Assembly: GCA_965603285.1 (NCBI GenBank)
Contig: CBFDCK010000021.1
Coordinates: 1 to 30,295 of the forward strand
Origin: JAUWPO01 sp965603285
Lineage (GTDB): Bacteria > Chloroflexota > Anaerolineae > Anaerolineales > UBA4823
DNA length: 30,295 nt
Direction: 5' to 3'
Positions 15,234-23,912 of this stretch are shown here, one piece after another. Under the pieces are notes generated by a model. It was given only the letters and a program-made list of their open reading frames with translations, did not search any database and was not told where the DNA came from. Numbering within the stretch: position 1 is the first letter of the stretch; each line of letters begins with the position of its first letter. Both the position numbers and the translations under genes were made by a program.

Positions 15234-17657
15234 TTATTCTCCGATGTTCTCTAGGGTGATACCCTGAGATTCCATCAAAATACGGATGCCGTCAAAGTTT
15301 TCGTCGAAAATTGGGCCGGCACCAGTCCAATCATAGAATTGTTCGTGGCAGAGAGATTGTTCACAAGCTTCTGTGCCAAGGAAGGCTACGACGCCGTCTA
15401 TAATCAGTTGGCGAAGTTGCTCGGGGAAATCGGGCCCAAAGGACATGGTATCGTTGGCAATCTCGGGAGTGAGTCCCAGGATGCGTACTTTTTGGACGAC
15501 ATCCGGGGCTTCCTCGGTGAGGGACGCGCGAGCATCCAGTACGCGGTAGCCGCCGCACCAGAGTTCGCCATCGTCATTGGGTGCACATTCTGCAATCAGA
15601 TCATCAGGTACGTCAGGCGACATATCCACCGACCATCTGCCTTCACCTTCAGGCAGCAGCGGCGCGGAGAAATAGGTAGTGCCAAAGTCCACCTCACCGT
15701 TGTAAACTGCTTTCACGGCTTGAGTATGACCGCCGGTTTCTACTTGTTCCCCGGGTGTAATGCCCATATCTTCGAATAGAGCCGTGGGATAGAGGAAACC
15801 TGATGTTGAAGTGGTATCAGGGATACCCCAGGTTTTACCCTCGAGATCTTCAAGAGTTTGGATGTCACTGTCGCGCGCGACAATGAACTGAGTCCAATAA
15901 ACGTTCCACCCATAGCGCTCGGAAGCCAGCCCAGGCTCGACACCGCATAGCTGGTTGGCGAGCACATAACCCATGCCAGGGATGAAGCCGATCGTGTTTT
16001 CGGGTGAGGCGCACATCTCCTCGATTGTTGCAGCGTAGGAGGTAGGTACGCTGACTTCGAAGTACAGATCGGTGGCGTCGTGCAGACCTTGTTCGATCAG
16101 ATCACCCGATTCGATCATGAAGTTCACGTCCACGGAGGGCACGAAAAGCACTTTGATGGGATCATCCTCGGTACCAATGGTGGTCGGTTCCGGTGTGGGT
16201 TCGGGTACCTCGGTGGGTACCGGCGTTGGCAGGGGCGATGTCAGCTGCTCGCCCAGGATCACGTTGGCTTCTTCATTAAGAGCAGCCAGGGTTGTTTCGA
16301 CATCCGCACCGTCTGCAATAGCAGCCATGGCCTCTTCAGCTATATCGCGTACAAAGTCATAGCCCGGCACGGGCGGCTCGAACTGACCGTAAGGCAGCAT
16401 TTCGAAAGCGGTCTTGTAAACTGGGTTCTCATCAAAGAAAGCCGACATATTCTCGGCCACACTTTCGCGCACCGGGAAGTATTGGCTGACTTCAGCCCAC
16501 TTAGCCTGCACCTCGGGGGTGGTGAAATACTTGATGAACAGCCAGGCTGCCAGCTCACCTTCCGGAGTAGTCTTGGGGACGCCGAGGCTGGCGCCGTAGA
16601 TGTTCATAACTGGATCGGGAGTGGTGTGCGGGATTGCTGCTACGCCCCACTCGAAATCTCCGCCTCCTTCATCCACAGCAGACTGATAGTATGGTAAGCC
16701 CGAGCTGGAGCCAACAGTGAAGAGCAGTTTACCGGTGCCGAAGTCGGTTTGGTCGCCGTAAGCCTCGACTACAATGCTGGCGCAGCCGCTGTTGAACAGG
16801 TCCTGCAAGAAATTCATCGCCTCTACAGCAGCGTCGCTGTCGTAGGAGAATTGGCTGGTGTTGTAGTCAAACATGTCCCCGCCATGAGCAAATGTCCAGC
16901 TTGCGAAGCGCGAGGCGTCTATGCTGAGCTCGTAGCCCATACTTCCTTCAGAGGTAGCCCCGCTGAAAGGCTGCTCGACTGCCGCACAGGCCATTTCCTT
17001 GAACTCTTCGGGAGTGCTGGGGGGTGCATCATATCCCAGCTCCGTAAGCCAGTCCTTGTTGTAGTACACAACTTCCATGGAGCGGTTGGGTGGGAAACCG
17101 AGGCGCATTCCATCGTAGATTGTGAAGACGTCCTGGTTATAGAATCCCTGGAAGAAGTCTGCCTTATCTTCATCCGCAAGACCCCACTTTGGGCTGTCCA
17201 CCAGCGGGTTCATGTCCGCCATACCCTCGCCAAGCTGGTAAGTAGCGGACTGGTTCTGGTAAGCCACCACGAGATTGGGCGCATCGGTCGTGTTGATGAC
17301 GCCCAGCATCTTGTTAAAGATGTCGCCGTAGCTGCCCTGGTACTCAGCATCCACAGTGATGCCCCATTCGTTGGTGTTGTTGAACTCATCAACGATTTCC
17401 ATCAACGCTTCTTCGCGGGCGCGTGAGTGCTGGTGCCAGTAGATAACTTCCTGACCGCTTGGGTCCACATCAGCGTATGGGTCTTCAGGGGCTGCTGGTT
17501 CCGCTTCTTCCTCGGGTGCTTCAGGTTCAACAGCCGCTTCGGTCTTTTCGGGTTCTGGTTCTTTGGTTGGCTCGGGCGTTGCCGGTTGGCATGCCGCAAG
17601 GAGCATCGAAGCGATTACAAAAACCGCCAGGATTATTGATAATACTTTTTTGTTCAT
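15234..17657 (-). CDS. Dual binding protein: family 1 sugar-type domain fused to a PhnD-type domain
   Basis: 807-residue lipoprotein (lipobox MLLAAC, Cys23). An acidic Pro/Glu-rich spacer (24-66) leads to a family 1 (UgpB/MalE-like) binding domain at about 67-470, with VIYWHQHSRAREEA, MRLGFPPNRSMEVVYYN and YGASLGVPKTTPEGELAAW. A Pro/Thr linker (473-497) joins it to a phosphonate-binding PhnD-like domain (499-807), which shows IKVLFVPSVD, the PhnD loop TTSTSGFLYP (615-624) and YNGEVDFGTTY. Two different binding-protein folds in one chain mirror the operon, which has sugar-type permeases upstream and PhnC/PhnE downstream. GGAGGAG precedes the ATG at 17657. No frame break is seen at the junction, and the linker is of the kind used throughout this genome, so it looks like a true fusion. 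Confidence 0.9.
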   Translation of the reverse strand: MNKKVLSIILAVFVIASMLLAACQPATPEPTKEPEPEKTEAAVEPEAPEEEAEPAAPEDPYADVDPSGQEVIYWHQHSRAREEALMEIVDEFNNTNEWGITVDAEYQGSYGDIFNKMLGVINTTDAPNLVVAYQNQSATYQLGEGMADMNPLVDSPKWGLADEDKADFFQGFYNQDVFTIYDGMRLGFPPNRSMEVVYYNKDWLTELGYDAPPSTPEEFKEMACAAVEQPFSGATSEGSMGYELSIDASRFASWTFAHGGDMFDYNTSQFSYDSDAAVEAMNFLQDLFNSGCASIVVEAYGDQTDFGTGKLLFTVGSSSGLPYYQSAVDEGGGDFEWGVAAIPHTTPDPVMNIYGASLGVPKTTPEGELAAWLFIKYFTTPEVQAKWAEVSQYFPVRESVAENMSAFFDENPVYKTAFEMLPYGQFEPPVPGYDFVRDIAEEAMAAIADGADVETTLAALNEEANVILGEQLTSPLPTPVPTEVPEPTPEPTTIGTEDDPIKVLFVPSVDVNFMIESGDLIEQGLHDATDLYFEVSVPTSYAATIEEMCASPENTIGFIPGMGYVLANQLCGVEPGLASERYGWNVYWTQFIVARDSDIQTLEDLEGKTWGIPDTTSTSGFLYPTALFEDMGITPGEQVETGGHTQAVKAVYNGEVDFGTTYFSAPLLPEGEGRWSVDMSPDVPDDLIAECAPNDDGELWCGGYRVLDARASLTEEAPDVVQKVRILGLTPEIANDTMSFGPDFPEQLRQLIIDGVVAFLGTEACEQSLCHEQFYDWTGAGPIFDENFDGIRILMESQGITLENIGE

Positions 17658-17793
17658 TGTTATTTATCTCCTCCAAAATATAGTGTAAGTAACTGGGTAA
17701 TTAGTTGATTGGTTATCAGGGATTGTGTATTTATTTTATTAGACAGCCTCCTTTTTGGATACTAATTGAACATTTCGGTAGTTTTTTCAGGGA

Positions 17794-18690
17794 TTATCCT
17801 TTCAAGCCAGTAGTAGCAATCCCTTCCGTGAACTGCTTCTGCGTGAGGAAGTATAATATCAAAATCGGGATAATGGTTATTACAGCGCCTGCCATTAACA
17901 GGTTTGTCTCCGGACCTGCTTCTGAGACGAAGGTCCATAAACCGACCATTAATGGACGCCAGACGGCTCTAGTGGTCACCAGCAGTGGCCACAGGAAAGC
18001 GTTCCAGGAACCGATAAAGGCGAAGATCATGACAGTGAGGACGGGGGCTTTGCTGATGGGCAGACAAATCTGAACCAGGAAGCGAAAGTGACCGGCGCCA
18101 TCCATGCGAGCAGCGTCCCATAGTTCGTCCGGTATCTTCATGAAAAACTGGCGCAGCAGGAAGATACTGAAGGCGTTGGCTATGAAAGGTACGGTTAATG
18201 CTGGAAGAGTATTTAGCCAGGAGCCGCCTGGCAGGGGGAGGATGTCGCCCCGGATCATCAGGAAATTAGGGATCATGGTGACCGATTCGGGGATCATCAT
18301 CGTGGCGAGTAGCAATGCGAAGAGCACATTCTTGCCGAAGAACTTGATCCTTCCGAAAGCGTAACCTGACAGGATGGAGGTGGTAAGCAAGCCGGCAATG
18401 GTGACGAATGTGATGATCACACTGTTGACGAAATACTTGGCGAATCTAGCCTCCGTCCAGGCTTCAGAATAATTTTCGAATTGGGGAACCTTGGGCAGCC
18501 ACTGGCGGTTAATGGTCTCGCCAAGCGTCATCAAAGATGTTGAGACCATCCAGAAGAAAGGTAGGATGGCAACAATAGCTCCCAGGATCAGGATGAGATA
18601 TAAGATCAACCTGCCTGAATTTATCTTAAAAGTGAAAGGTTGTGACTCTTTCACGGAGACTTTTTCCATGGTTTGAGAAACTTCAGCCAT
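17794..18690 (-). CDS. UgpE/MalG-like ABC permease
   Basis: 298 residues. Inner-membrane subunit of a carbohydrate-type (CUT1) importer. The ATPase-contact EAA loop is DAARMDGAGHFRFLVQICLP (192-211). A helix near 28-50 (LYLILILGAIVAILPFFWMV) and ATMMIPESVTMIPNFL are typical of the family. The ATG at 18690 overlaps the upstream permease stop as ATGGCTGA, so the pair is translationally coupled. The binding-protein gene follows after 136 nt. Substrate unknown; UgpE homologues carry glycerol-3-phosphate or sugars. Confidence 0.92.
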   Translation of the reverse strand: MAEVSQTMEKVSVKESQPFTFKINSGRLILYLILILGAIVAILPFFWMVSTSLMTLGETINRQWLPKVPQFENYSEAWTEARFAKYFVNSVIITFVTIAGLLTTSILSGYAFGRIKFFGKNVLFALLLATMMIPESVTMIPNFLMIRGDILPLPGGSWLNTLPALTVPFIANAFSIFLLRQFFMKIPDELWDAARMDGAGHFRFLVQICLPISKAPVLTVMIFAFIGSWNAFLWPLLVTTRAVWRPLMVGLWTFVSEAGPETNLLMAGAVITIIPILILYFLTQKQFTEGIATTGLKG

Positions 18691-19858
18691 AGAACACCTT
18701 CTCCCCGAAGACCTTGTTCTGTACCAGTGTCAACGTCAATATTATTATAAAGAGCAGAATCGCCTGCGATGCCGCATAGCCGTACTGGTTGGCTTTGTAA
18801 AATGTGTCAAATATCGTCACACTGGTTGTGTTCACTGTCCCTAGTGCAGAAGGAACACGCATCACATAGATATGGTTGAAGGCTTTAAATGTGCCGATAA
18901 AAGCGATCAGCGCCAGGTAGAAGGTTACAGGGGATAACAAAGGTAGTGTGATGTGCCGGAAAAGATGCCATTTTCCTCCGCCGTCAATTTCAGCCGCTTC
19001 ATAGAGATCACCAGGTATGGATCCCAAACCAGCCAGAAAGATCACTGTGTTGTAGCCAACGTATGTCCATATACCGAAGAAGATGATCGAGACCAGGGCC
19101 ATACTGGGTCCGGCTAAAAACCCTTCCAGCTTAATGCCGAAAAGAATCTCTGTCATCGGACGCGGCTCAAAAAGCCAATCCTGAGCTGGAATCCCGAACC
19201 AGGAGAGGAAGATGTTTACCAGGGAGGATTCGCGCGGGCTGAAAATTGAGCGAAAAACGACCGCGGCTGCCACAACCGGGGTGATATACGGTAGGAAGTA
19301 AAGCATACGGAAAGTTTCCTGCCCGCGCATCTTTTGGAAGAGAATATATGCGAGTCCCATCGCCAGGGCTAATTCGGCAGGTACGGTCCCCAAAGCGTAG
19401 AAGAGTGTTATGGGTAGAGAATTCAGAAATCTTGGATCGCCGCTTGCCATCATGCGGTTCCAGCCTAGGGGGATCGCCAATCCGGCCGCGATTAATAAAA
19501 AAGCGGCAAGGAGCTTGAGAACCATGCCGCGGGTGCTTTGGGATTTCATACCGCTGTTCCATACCAGGTAGGCAAAGAACAATAAAGCCATTCCAATTAC
19601 GAAGGTAAGCGCACCAATCCAATCCCCGAGGGCTTTTTCATAATTGCCTAAACCGATAAAATCGCCTTTCACAACCCGCCAGCGAAAGGTGCTCATATAG
19701 ATTGCGTATCCGATAGGGAAGAAGCCGAATATCGTAATGATTAAGAAGGATGGGGAAATAAAGAGATAGCCGGTTAATTGCTCTTTGACATCTATCCAGC
19801 GAATCCGTTTGCGGCGGTGCTTTTCAGATTGCGGCTGAGATATTGAGGTCGCTGTCAA
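18683..19858 (-). CDS. UgpA/MalF-like ABC permease with an extra membrane insert
   Basis: 391 residues, about 100 more than UgpA. It pairs with the UgpE-like subunit. The EAA loop is YEAAEIDGGGKWHLFRHITL (286-305), preceded by TVIFLAGLGSIPGD. After the first helix and GLGNYEKALGDW there is an insert (about 81-140) with two hydrophobic segments before the normal core resumes at PITLFYALGTVPAELALA. The start is TTG at 19858, with GGAGGAGG just upstream. It is the first gene of the operon. No CUT1-type ATPase gene (UgpC/MsmK-like) lies in the window. Confidence 0.9.
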   Translation of the reverse strand: MTATSISQPQSEKHRRKRIRWIDVKEQLTGYLFISPSFLIITIFGFFPIGYAIYMSTFRWRVVKGDFIGLGNYEKALGDWIGALTFVIGMALLFFAYLVWNSGMKSQSTRGMVLKLLAAFLLIAAGLAIPLGWNRMMASGDPRFLNSLPITLFYALGTVPAELALAMGLAYILFQKMRGQETFRMLYFLPYITPVVAAAVVFRSIFSPRESSLVNIFLSWFGIPAQDWLFEPRPMTEILFGIKLEGFLAGPSMALVSIIFFGIWTYVGYNTVIFLAGLGSIPGDLYEAAEIDGGGKWHLFRHITLPLLSPVTFYLALIAFIGTFKAFNHIYVMRVPSALGTVNTTSVTIFDTFYKANQYGYAASQAILLFIIILTLTLVQNKVFGEKVFYG

Positions 19859-19989
19859 AACCTACCTCCTCCTGGCTGGTGCAACCAGCGCTGCCAGAAA
19901 CCACTAATCAAAATGATCCATATGGGTAAGCGAGAATTCTTGAACCTTAAAAATCACTTGAAACGAGGTCATAAGGCTGAAACGTATAC

Positions 19990-20018
19990 ATTATAAAGCA
20001 TAACTTGAATTTTTGTAA
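19990..20018 (-). promoter_or_regulatory. Promoter of the dual-transporter operon
   Basis: On the minus strand a perfect TATAAT (19995-19990) lies 17 nt from TTACAA (20018-20013), a weak -35. The start would be near 19983, giving a leader of about 125 nt. The LacI-type palindrome covers the -35, which fits repression. Confidence 0.6.
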
Positions 20019-20025
20019 CGTTACA
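20014..20025. promoter_or_regulatory. LacI-type operator palindrome
   Basis: TGTAACGTTACA is a perfect 12-bp palindrome with the central CG step typical of LacI/GalR-family sites. It overlaps the -35 element of the operon promoter and lies in the divergent intergenic region, so it could control both the operon and the plus-strand binding protein. No LacI-family gene is in the window. Confidence 0.6.
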
Positions 20026-20333
20026 TGAATTATAAATAACCCATGATGATTGTCAGGTTAAAATATAAGGTCACAGATACACAATTATAACGGGCAGGAA
20101 AATTAATACAGACAATGCGGAGCAGAGAGTTTTTTCATAAATTTTTATCAGTGTGGAAATTCGGTGATAGGATAAAATATGTACGGGCGCTTGTCTCATT
20201 TTAATCTACATTGATTATGTAAAACATATTCGATTTTTACAAGGCAGTAACGAAAAAATAAGCTTTGGAAGTGATAAACTTGTCAAATCAATATTACCCA
20301 GACAAGAAAGCCAGCTCCTGGCGGTAGTTACGA

Positions 20334-22004
20334 ATGAAAAATAGTATCAGTAATCGAACAGTGAAATTATCAGGACTGCTCTTTGTGGTGATTTTATTCG
20401 TATTGTCCTCTGCCTGTACTCAGGAAGATGTCCGTGCGACCAAGATAACGTTGACAGAAACAAAAAAAATCACACCTTCAGTTACAGCATCTGCGACAAC
20501 GCCAGCCCCGACAATTCCGCCAACCGGGACAACAAAGCCGGTCAAAGTATTGGAAGTGGATCCAGAAGACCTGCGTGGAGAAACTGTGCAGTTTTGGCAC
20601 ATCTGGTCCGGCGAAGCCGGCGACGTCATGGAAGAGATGGTCCAGATGTTTAATGAAAGCAACCACTGGGGCATCGAAGTAAAGCCTGTGTTCAAGGAGA
20701 GTCTGGATCATATGTATGAGGGTGTGAACCGGGCGATCGAAGCGGGTGATACTCCCGACCTGGTTACCGCTTATCTCCACCAGGCGCAGACATGGGATGA
20801 TGAGAAAGAACTCGTCGACCTGAACACATACGTGGATGACCCGCAATGGGGTTTGAGTTCGAAAGAGCAGGAAGATTTTTACCCTGTGTTCTGGGAGTAT
20901 GATGTCTGGGATGGGAAACGGCTTGGCATACCCGCTCAGCGGTCGGGTATGCTGCTGTATTATAACGTGACTTGGGCAGCAGATTTGGGATTTGAGGAAG
21001 AGCCAACGACTTATGAGCAATTCAAAGAGCAGACCTGCGCGGCTGCTTATGCCAACCGCTTGGATGAAGAACCCGGCAACGATGGCACAGGCGGGTGGAT
21101 CGTCTCGACCGATCATGCTGCCATGTTGGGTTGGATTTATTCCAATGAGGGGGATATCCTTGAACCCGATATGGATGCTTCTGGAGAGAATGTCTACAAT
21201 TTTGACAGTTCAGAAATTGAAGAGACCTTCACCTTCTTGAGGAGTTTATATGACGAGGGTTGCGCCTGGTCCCCAGAAAGCCAATATACTGAAAAGGAGT
21301 TTGCTAACCGCCTGGGCCTTTTTTCCACGGGTAGTGTGACCGACATACCTTTCCAGAAGGCAGCGTTCAAGAAGACCAGGAATCGTGATAATTGGATGGT
21401 GATACCATTCCCCTCCTCAGAGGGGGAATCCACGATCGATGTGTATGGTCCGTCCTTTGAAATAATGAGCTCGAACCCGGAGAGGGAGCTGGCGGCATGG
21501 CTCTTCATCAAGTGGATAATTGCTCCCGAACAGCAGGTTAAGCTTATCGAGAAAACTGAGACATATCCATTAAGGGAATCTACACTGGACTATCTGGAGG
21601 AATATAGAAGCCGCCATCCACAGTGGGCAGAAGCGCTCAGAATGATCCGGAGAGCAAAAACCGAGCCCGGTTTTCGATCCTGGAGCGTTGTACGCTGGGC
21701 ACTAAGCGACGCCGCCCGACAGTTATTCATGTACTATTTCACGGTCGAAGAAGTTCCTAAACTGCTGGAGTTCCTGGACCAGACCGCCTTTGAACTACAT
21801 GTAGGTCCGGAGGTAAGTGGAGTTTATGACACGCCGACCTTTACTCCGTCTCCAAGCCCGACTGTGACAATAACTCCCACACCCAGCGACACCCCGACGA
21901 ATACTCCTTCCCCGAGTTACACAGTTGTGCTCACAAATACGCTGACACCCACAGCCACAATAACCCCATCACCAGGTGCAGCTTCGAAAACACCCCCGCG
22001 ATAA
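20334..22004 (+). CDS. Family 1 extracellular binding lipoprotein, paralogue of the fusion's sugar half
   Basis: 556 residues with a lipoprotein signal (LFVLSSAC, Cys28) and a Thr/Pro linker. The binding domain (about 65-490) aligns by eye with residues 67-470 of the dual binding protein: TVQFWHIWSGEAGD, VDDPQWGL, RLGIPAQRSGMLLYYN, YEQFKEQTCAAA and ERELAAWLFIKW have direct counterparts there. Instead of a PhnD domain it ends in a Thr/Pro tail of about 60 residues. It is divergent from the transporter operon and probably shares its regulation; it may supply another ligand to the same permeases. RNase HI follows after 12 nt. Confidence 0.88.
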   Translation: MKNSISNRTVKLSGLLFVVILFVLSSACTQEDVRATKITLTETKKITPSVTASATTPAPTIPPTGTTKPVKVLEVDPEDLRGETVQFWHIWSGEAGDVMEEMVQMFNESNHWGIEVKPVFKESLDHMYEGVNRAIEAGDTPDLVTAYLHQAQTWDDEKELVDLNTYVDDPQWGLSSKEQEDFYPVFWEYDVWDGKRLGIPAQRSGMLLYYNVTWAADLGFEEEPTTYEQFKEQTCAAAYANRLDEEPGNDGTGGWIVSTDHAAMLGWIYSNEGDILEPDMDASGENVYNFDSSEIEETFTFLRSLYDEGCAWSPESQYTEKEFANRLGLFSTGSVTDIPFQKAAFKKTRNRDNWMVIPFPSSEGESTIDVYGPSFEIMSSNPERELAAWLFIKWIIAPEQQVKLIEKTETYPLRESTLDYLEEYRSRHPQWAEALRMIRRAKTEPGFRSWSVVRWALSDAARQLFMYYFTVEEVPKLLEFLDQTAFELHVGPEVSGVYDTPTFTPSPSPTVTITPTPSDTPTNTPSPSYTVVLTNTLTPTATITPSPGAASKTPPR

Positions 22005-22016
22005 CGGAATTAAAAA

Positions 22017-22451
22017 ATGGACGAACTCCCAGATGTGAGAATATATACAGACGGGGCTTGTGACCCGAATCCTGGACCAGGTGGTTGGGCGGCGCTGCTG
22101 CTGTACAAGGATAAAAAGAAAGAGATCAGCGGGTCGGAGGGTAAAACGACCAACAACCGTATGGAATTGACTGCGGCGGTTAAGGCACTGGAAATACTCG
22201 ACCGCACCTACCGGGTAGATTTCTATACTGATTCAAAATACTTAAAGAAGGGCATAACAGAGTGGTTGCCGGAATGGCGGAGGCGCAACTGGCGTCGGAA
22301 AAAGGGCGCTCTGGCGAATGTGGATTTGTGGAAAGCGCTGGACTCCGCTGTGCGAGATCATAAAATTGAATGGCACTGGGTGCGAGGCCATGCGGGAAAT
22401 CGCTTCAACCGGCGTGTAGACTACCGGGCGAGAAGTGCAATCTCCAAATAA
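22017..22451 (+). CDS. rnhA: Ribonuclease HI
   Basis: 144 residues, a single catalytic domain without the N-terminal hybrid-binding module. It cleaves RNA in RNA-DNA hybrids. The four acidic residues are present: Asp in YTDGACDPNPGPGG, Glu in NNRMELTAA, Asp in YTDSKYLKKGI, and the last Asp in FNRRVDYRARSAI. The basic handle is WLPEWRRRNWRRKKG. The final motif is slightly unusual, with Arg residues where most homologues have NExxD. ATG at 22017 with only a weak purine-rich leader; it may be cotranscribed with the binding-protein gene 12 nt upstream. Confidence 0.93.
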   Translation: MDELPDVRIYTDGACDPNPGPGGWAALLLYKDKKKEISGSEGKTTNNRMELTAAVKALEILDRTYRVDFYTDSKYLKKGITEWLPEWRRRNWRRKKGALANVDLWKALDSAVRDHKIEWHWVRGHAGNRFNRRVDYRARSAISK

Positions 22452-22452
22452 T

Positions 22453-22479
22453 GGGCAGCCCTGTTAATGGAAGCTGCCC
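22453..22479. terminator. Hairpin between convergent genes
   Basis: GGGCAGC (22453-22459) and GCTGCCC (22473-22479) form a perfect 7-bp stem with a 13-nt loop, directly after the RNase HI stop and before the bactofilin stop on the other strand. No T-run follows on either strand, so it is at most a weak or bidirectional transcript end. Confidence 0.45.
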
Positions 22480-22496
22480 TACATTGTCCTCCTGTG

Positions 22497-22964
22497 TTAA
22501 CCGGTTTCTTTGCTCTCTGGGTTTGGAGGAGGCTTGTCGTCTTCCGAAGGGGTGATCTCGGTCAATGGTTGGGCGATTTCTCCAATGTCAACCTGCTCTT
22601 CCATACGAATCTGGCCTCTGAGGAAGGCACCTTCTTCGGTGGCAAATGAGGCCGTTATCACGTCCCCCCACACGCGACCGGTTGCGCGGATTTCAACCTT
22701 TTCAGCGGTGATATCCCCGCGCACAGCGCCGGCTACGATTACAACGTTGGCGTGCAGGTGTTCACAGGTCAGGCGCCCAGTCTCGCCGATGACCAGCAGA
22801 CCTCTGAGGGAGATGTCGCCTTCAAAGGCGCCCTCGATACGGACACCACCACTGCCGCTCAAGTCACCCTTCCAGACAATGCCCGAGCTGAGCACCGAAG
22901 TGACGCGCTCGGTCGGAGCTGGCTGCATGGAGGGGGTAGTTCCACCTTCGCGCTTTCGGAACAT
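22497..22964 (-). CDS. Bactofilin (polymer-forming cytoskeletal protein)
   Basis: 155 residues. Bactofilins form nucleotide-free filaments that scaffold cell-shape and wall enzymes. The core (about 22-125) is a right-handed beta-helix of short Gly-rich rungs: IVWKGDLSGSGGVRIEGAF, EGDISLRGLLVIGETG, ANVVIVAGAVRGDI, VEIRATGRVWGDV. A disordered N-terminus and a Pro/Glu-rich C-terminal tail flank it, as is usual. The ATG at 22964 lacks a clear Shine-Dalgarno sequence. It could act with the LysM-M23 and LCP proteins encoded elsewhere in the window, but there is no operon link. Confidence 0.9.
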   Translation of the reverse strand: MFRKREGGTTPSMQPAPTERVTSVLSSGIVWKGDLSGSGGVRIEGAFEGDISLRGLLVIGETGRLTCEHLHANVVIVAGAVRGDITAEKVEIRATGRVWGDVITASFATEEGAFLRGQIRMEEQVDIGEIAQPLTEITPSEDDKPPPNPESKETG

Positions 22965-23042
22965 GGCTGTTTAGAAACCTATCTAAAAAATCGCCCTAAT
23001 GTATGATTTTTAACAGAATGGGTTGATTGTATAAAGCAGCAT

Positions 23043-23840
23043 TTAATCCGAGAGAATTTTCTCGATGGGTTCTGTTATACCCATGATATTGTAACCGGAA
23101 TCGACGAAAACCACCTGCCCGGTCGTTTTGGCGGCCATGTCTGAGCACAGGAAAACGGCGACTTGTCCTACATCTGCGGCGGTTATGTTTTGATGTAAGG
23201 GGGCTACCTCCGAGAACTTGCGGTACATGGTCTTGAAGCCTGACACGCCAGCAGCGGCTAGAGTGCGGATGGGACCTGCAGAGATGGCATTGACGCGCAC
23301 CTCTTGAGGGCCAAAATCGTATGCCAGGTAGCGCATGGAAGACTCCAGAGCGGCTTTGGCGACACCCATCACGTTGTAGTGGGGGGATACTCTTTCTCCA
23401 CCGTTGTACGTGAGAGTGACCATTGCACCACCGGGTCGAAACAAAGGTTGAAAAGCCTTCGCAAGCGCGGTGAAAGAGTAGACACTGATGTCCATCGCTA
23501 AATGAAAGCCTTCCCGGCTGGTATTGTAGTACGGACCGGTTAGTTCGTCGCGGTTCGCAAAGCCGATGGAGTGCACCAGTATGTCAATCTCCCCGAAAGT
23601 CTCGTTTGCTTTTTTGGCGACCTGGTGTATCTGTTCGTCTTGAGATACGTCACAGGGCTCAACGAACGTACACCCGATCGATTCGGCCAGCGGTCGCACT
23701 CGCCGTTCCAAGATTTCTCCGGCGTAGCTCAGACCGATCGTAGCGCCCTGCTCGTGGAACGCTTGAGTAATGCCCCATGCAATAGAGCGGTTGTTGGCAA
23801 CGCCAAAGATTAGAGCTGTTTTTCCTTCTAAGATTTTCAT
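23043..23840 (-). CDS. fabI: Enoyl-[acyl-carrier-protein] reductase (NADH), FabI type
   Basis: 265 residues. It catalyses the last reduction of each fatty-acid elongation cycle. A short-chain dehydrogenase fold with the FabI-type nucleotide motif FGVANNRSIAWGITQAF near the N-terminus. The catalytic Tyr-X6-Lys lies in HYNVMGVAKAALE, and NAISAGPIRTLAAAGVSGF follows. FabI rather than FabL or FabV is indicated by the size and the Tyr-Lys spacing. Three in-frame starts lie close together (TTG 23852, ATG 23843, ATG 23840); GGAGG lies 5 nt before the ATG at 23840, which is chosen. Confidence 0.95.
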   Translation of the reverse strand: MKILEGKTALIFGVANNRSIAWGITQAFHEQGATIGLSYAGEILERRVRPLAESIGCTFVEPCDVSQDEQIHQVAKKANETFGEIDILVHSIGFANRDELTGPYYNTSREGFHLAMDISVYSFTALAKAFQPLFRPGGAMVTLTYNGGERVSPHYNVMGVAKAALESSMRYLAYDFGPQEVRVNAISAGPIRTLAAAGVSGFKTMYRKFSEVAPLHQNITAADVGQVAVFLCSDMAAKTTGQVVFVDSGYNIMGITEPIEKILSD

Positions 23841-23912
23841 CATTTCCTCCAAGAATTTGATTTAGGTGATAGGGGTTAGGGGGAAAGAGGGATAATATAT
23901 CATAAGTTGTCC

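Larger units (their letters stand above)
19859..20333. other. Divergent regulatory intergenic region
   Basis: 475 AT-rich nucleotides between the leftward operon and the rightward binding-protein gene. Besides the operator and promoter it holds an inverted repeat GCTGGT/ACCAGC (19875-19880/19884-19889) just before the ribosome-binding site of the first operon gene, and a TATGT-AAA-ACATA palindrome (20216-20228) near the plus-strand gene. No good plus-strand promoter was identified and no coding sequence is seen. Confidence 0.55.

Noticed and set aside
16080..17426. Long plus-strand open frames opposite the dual binding-protein gene
   Set aside because: They are antisense shadows of a GC-rich coding gene with a clear lipoprotein signal and two known domains; no start signals or homology.
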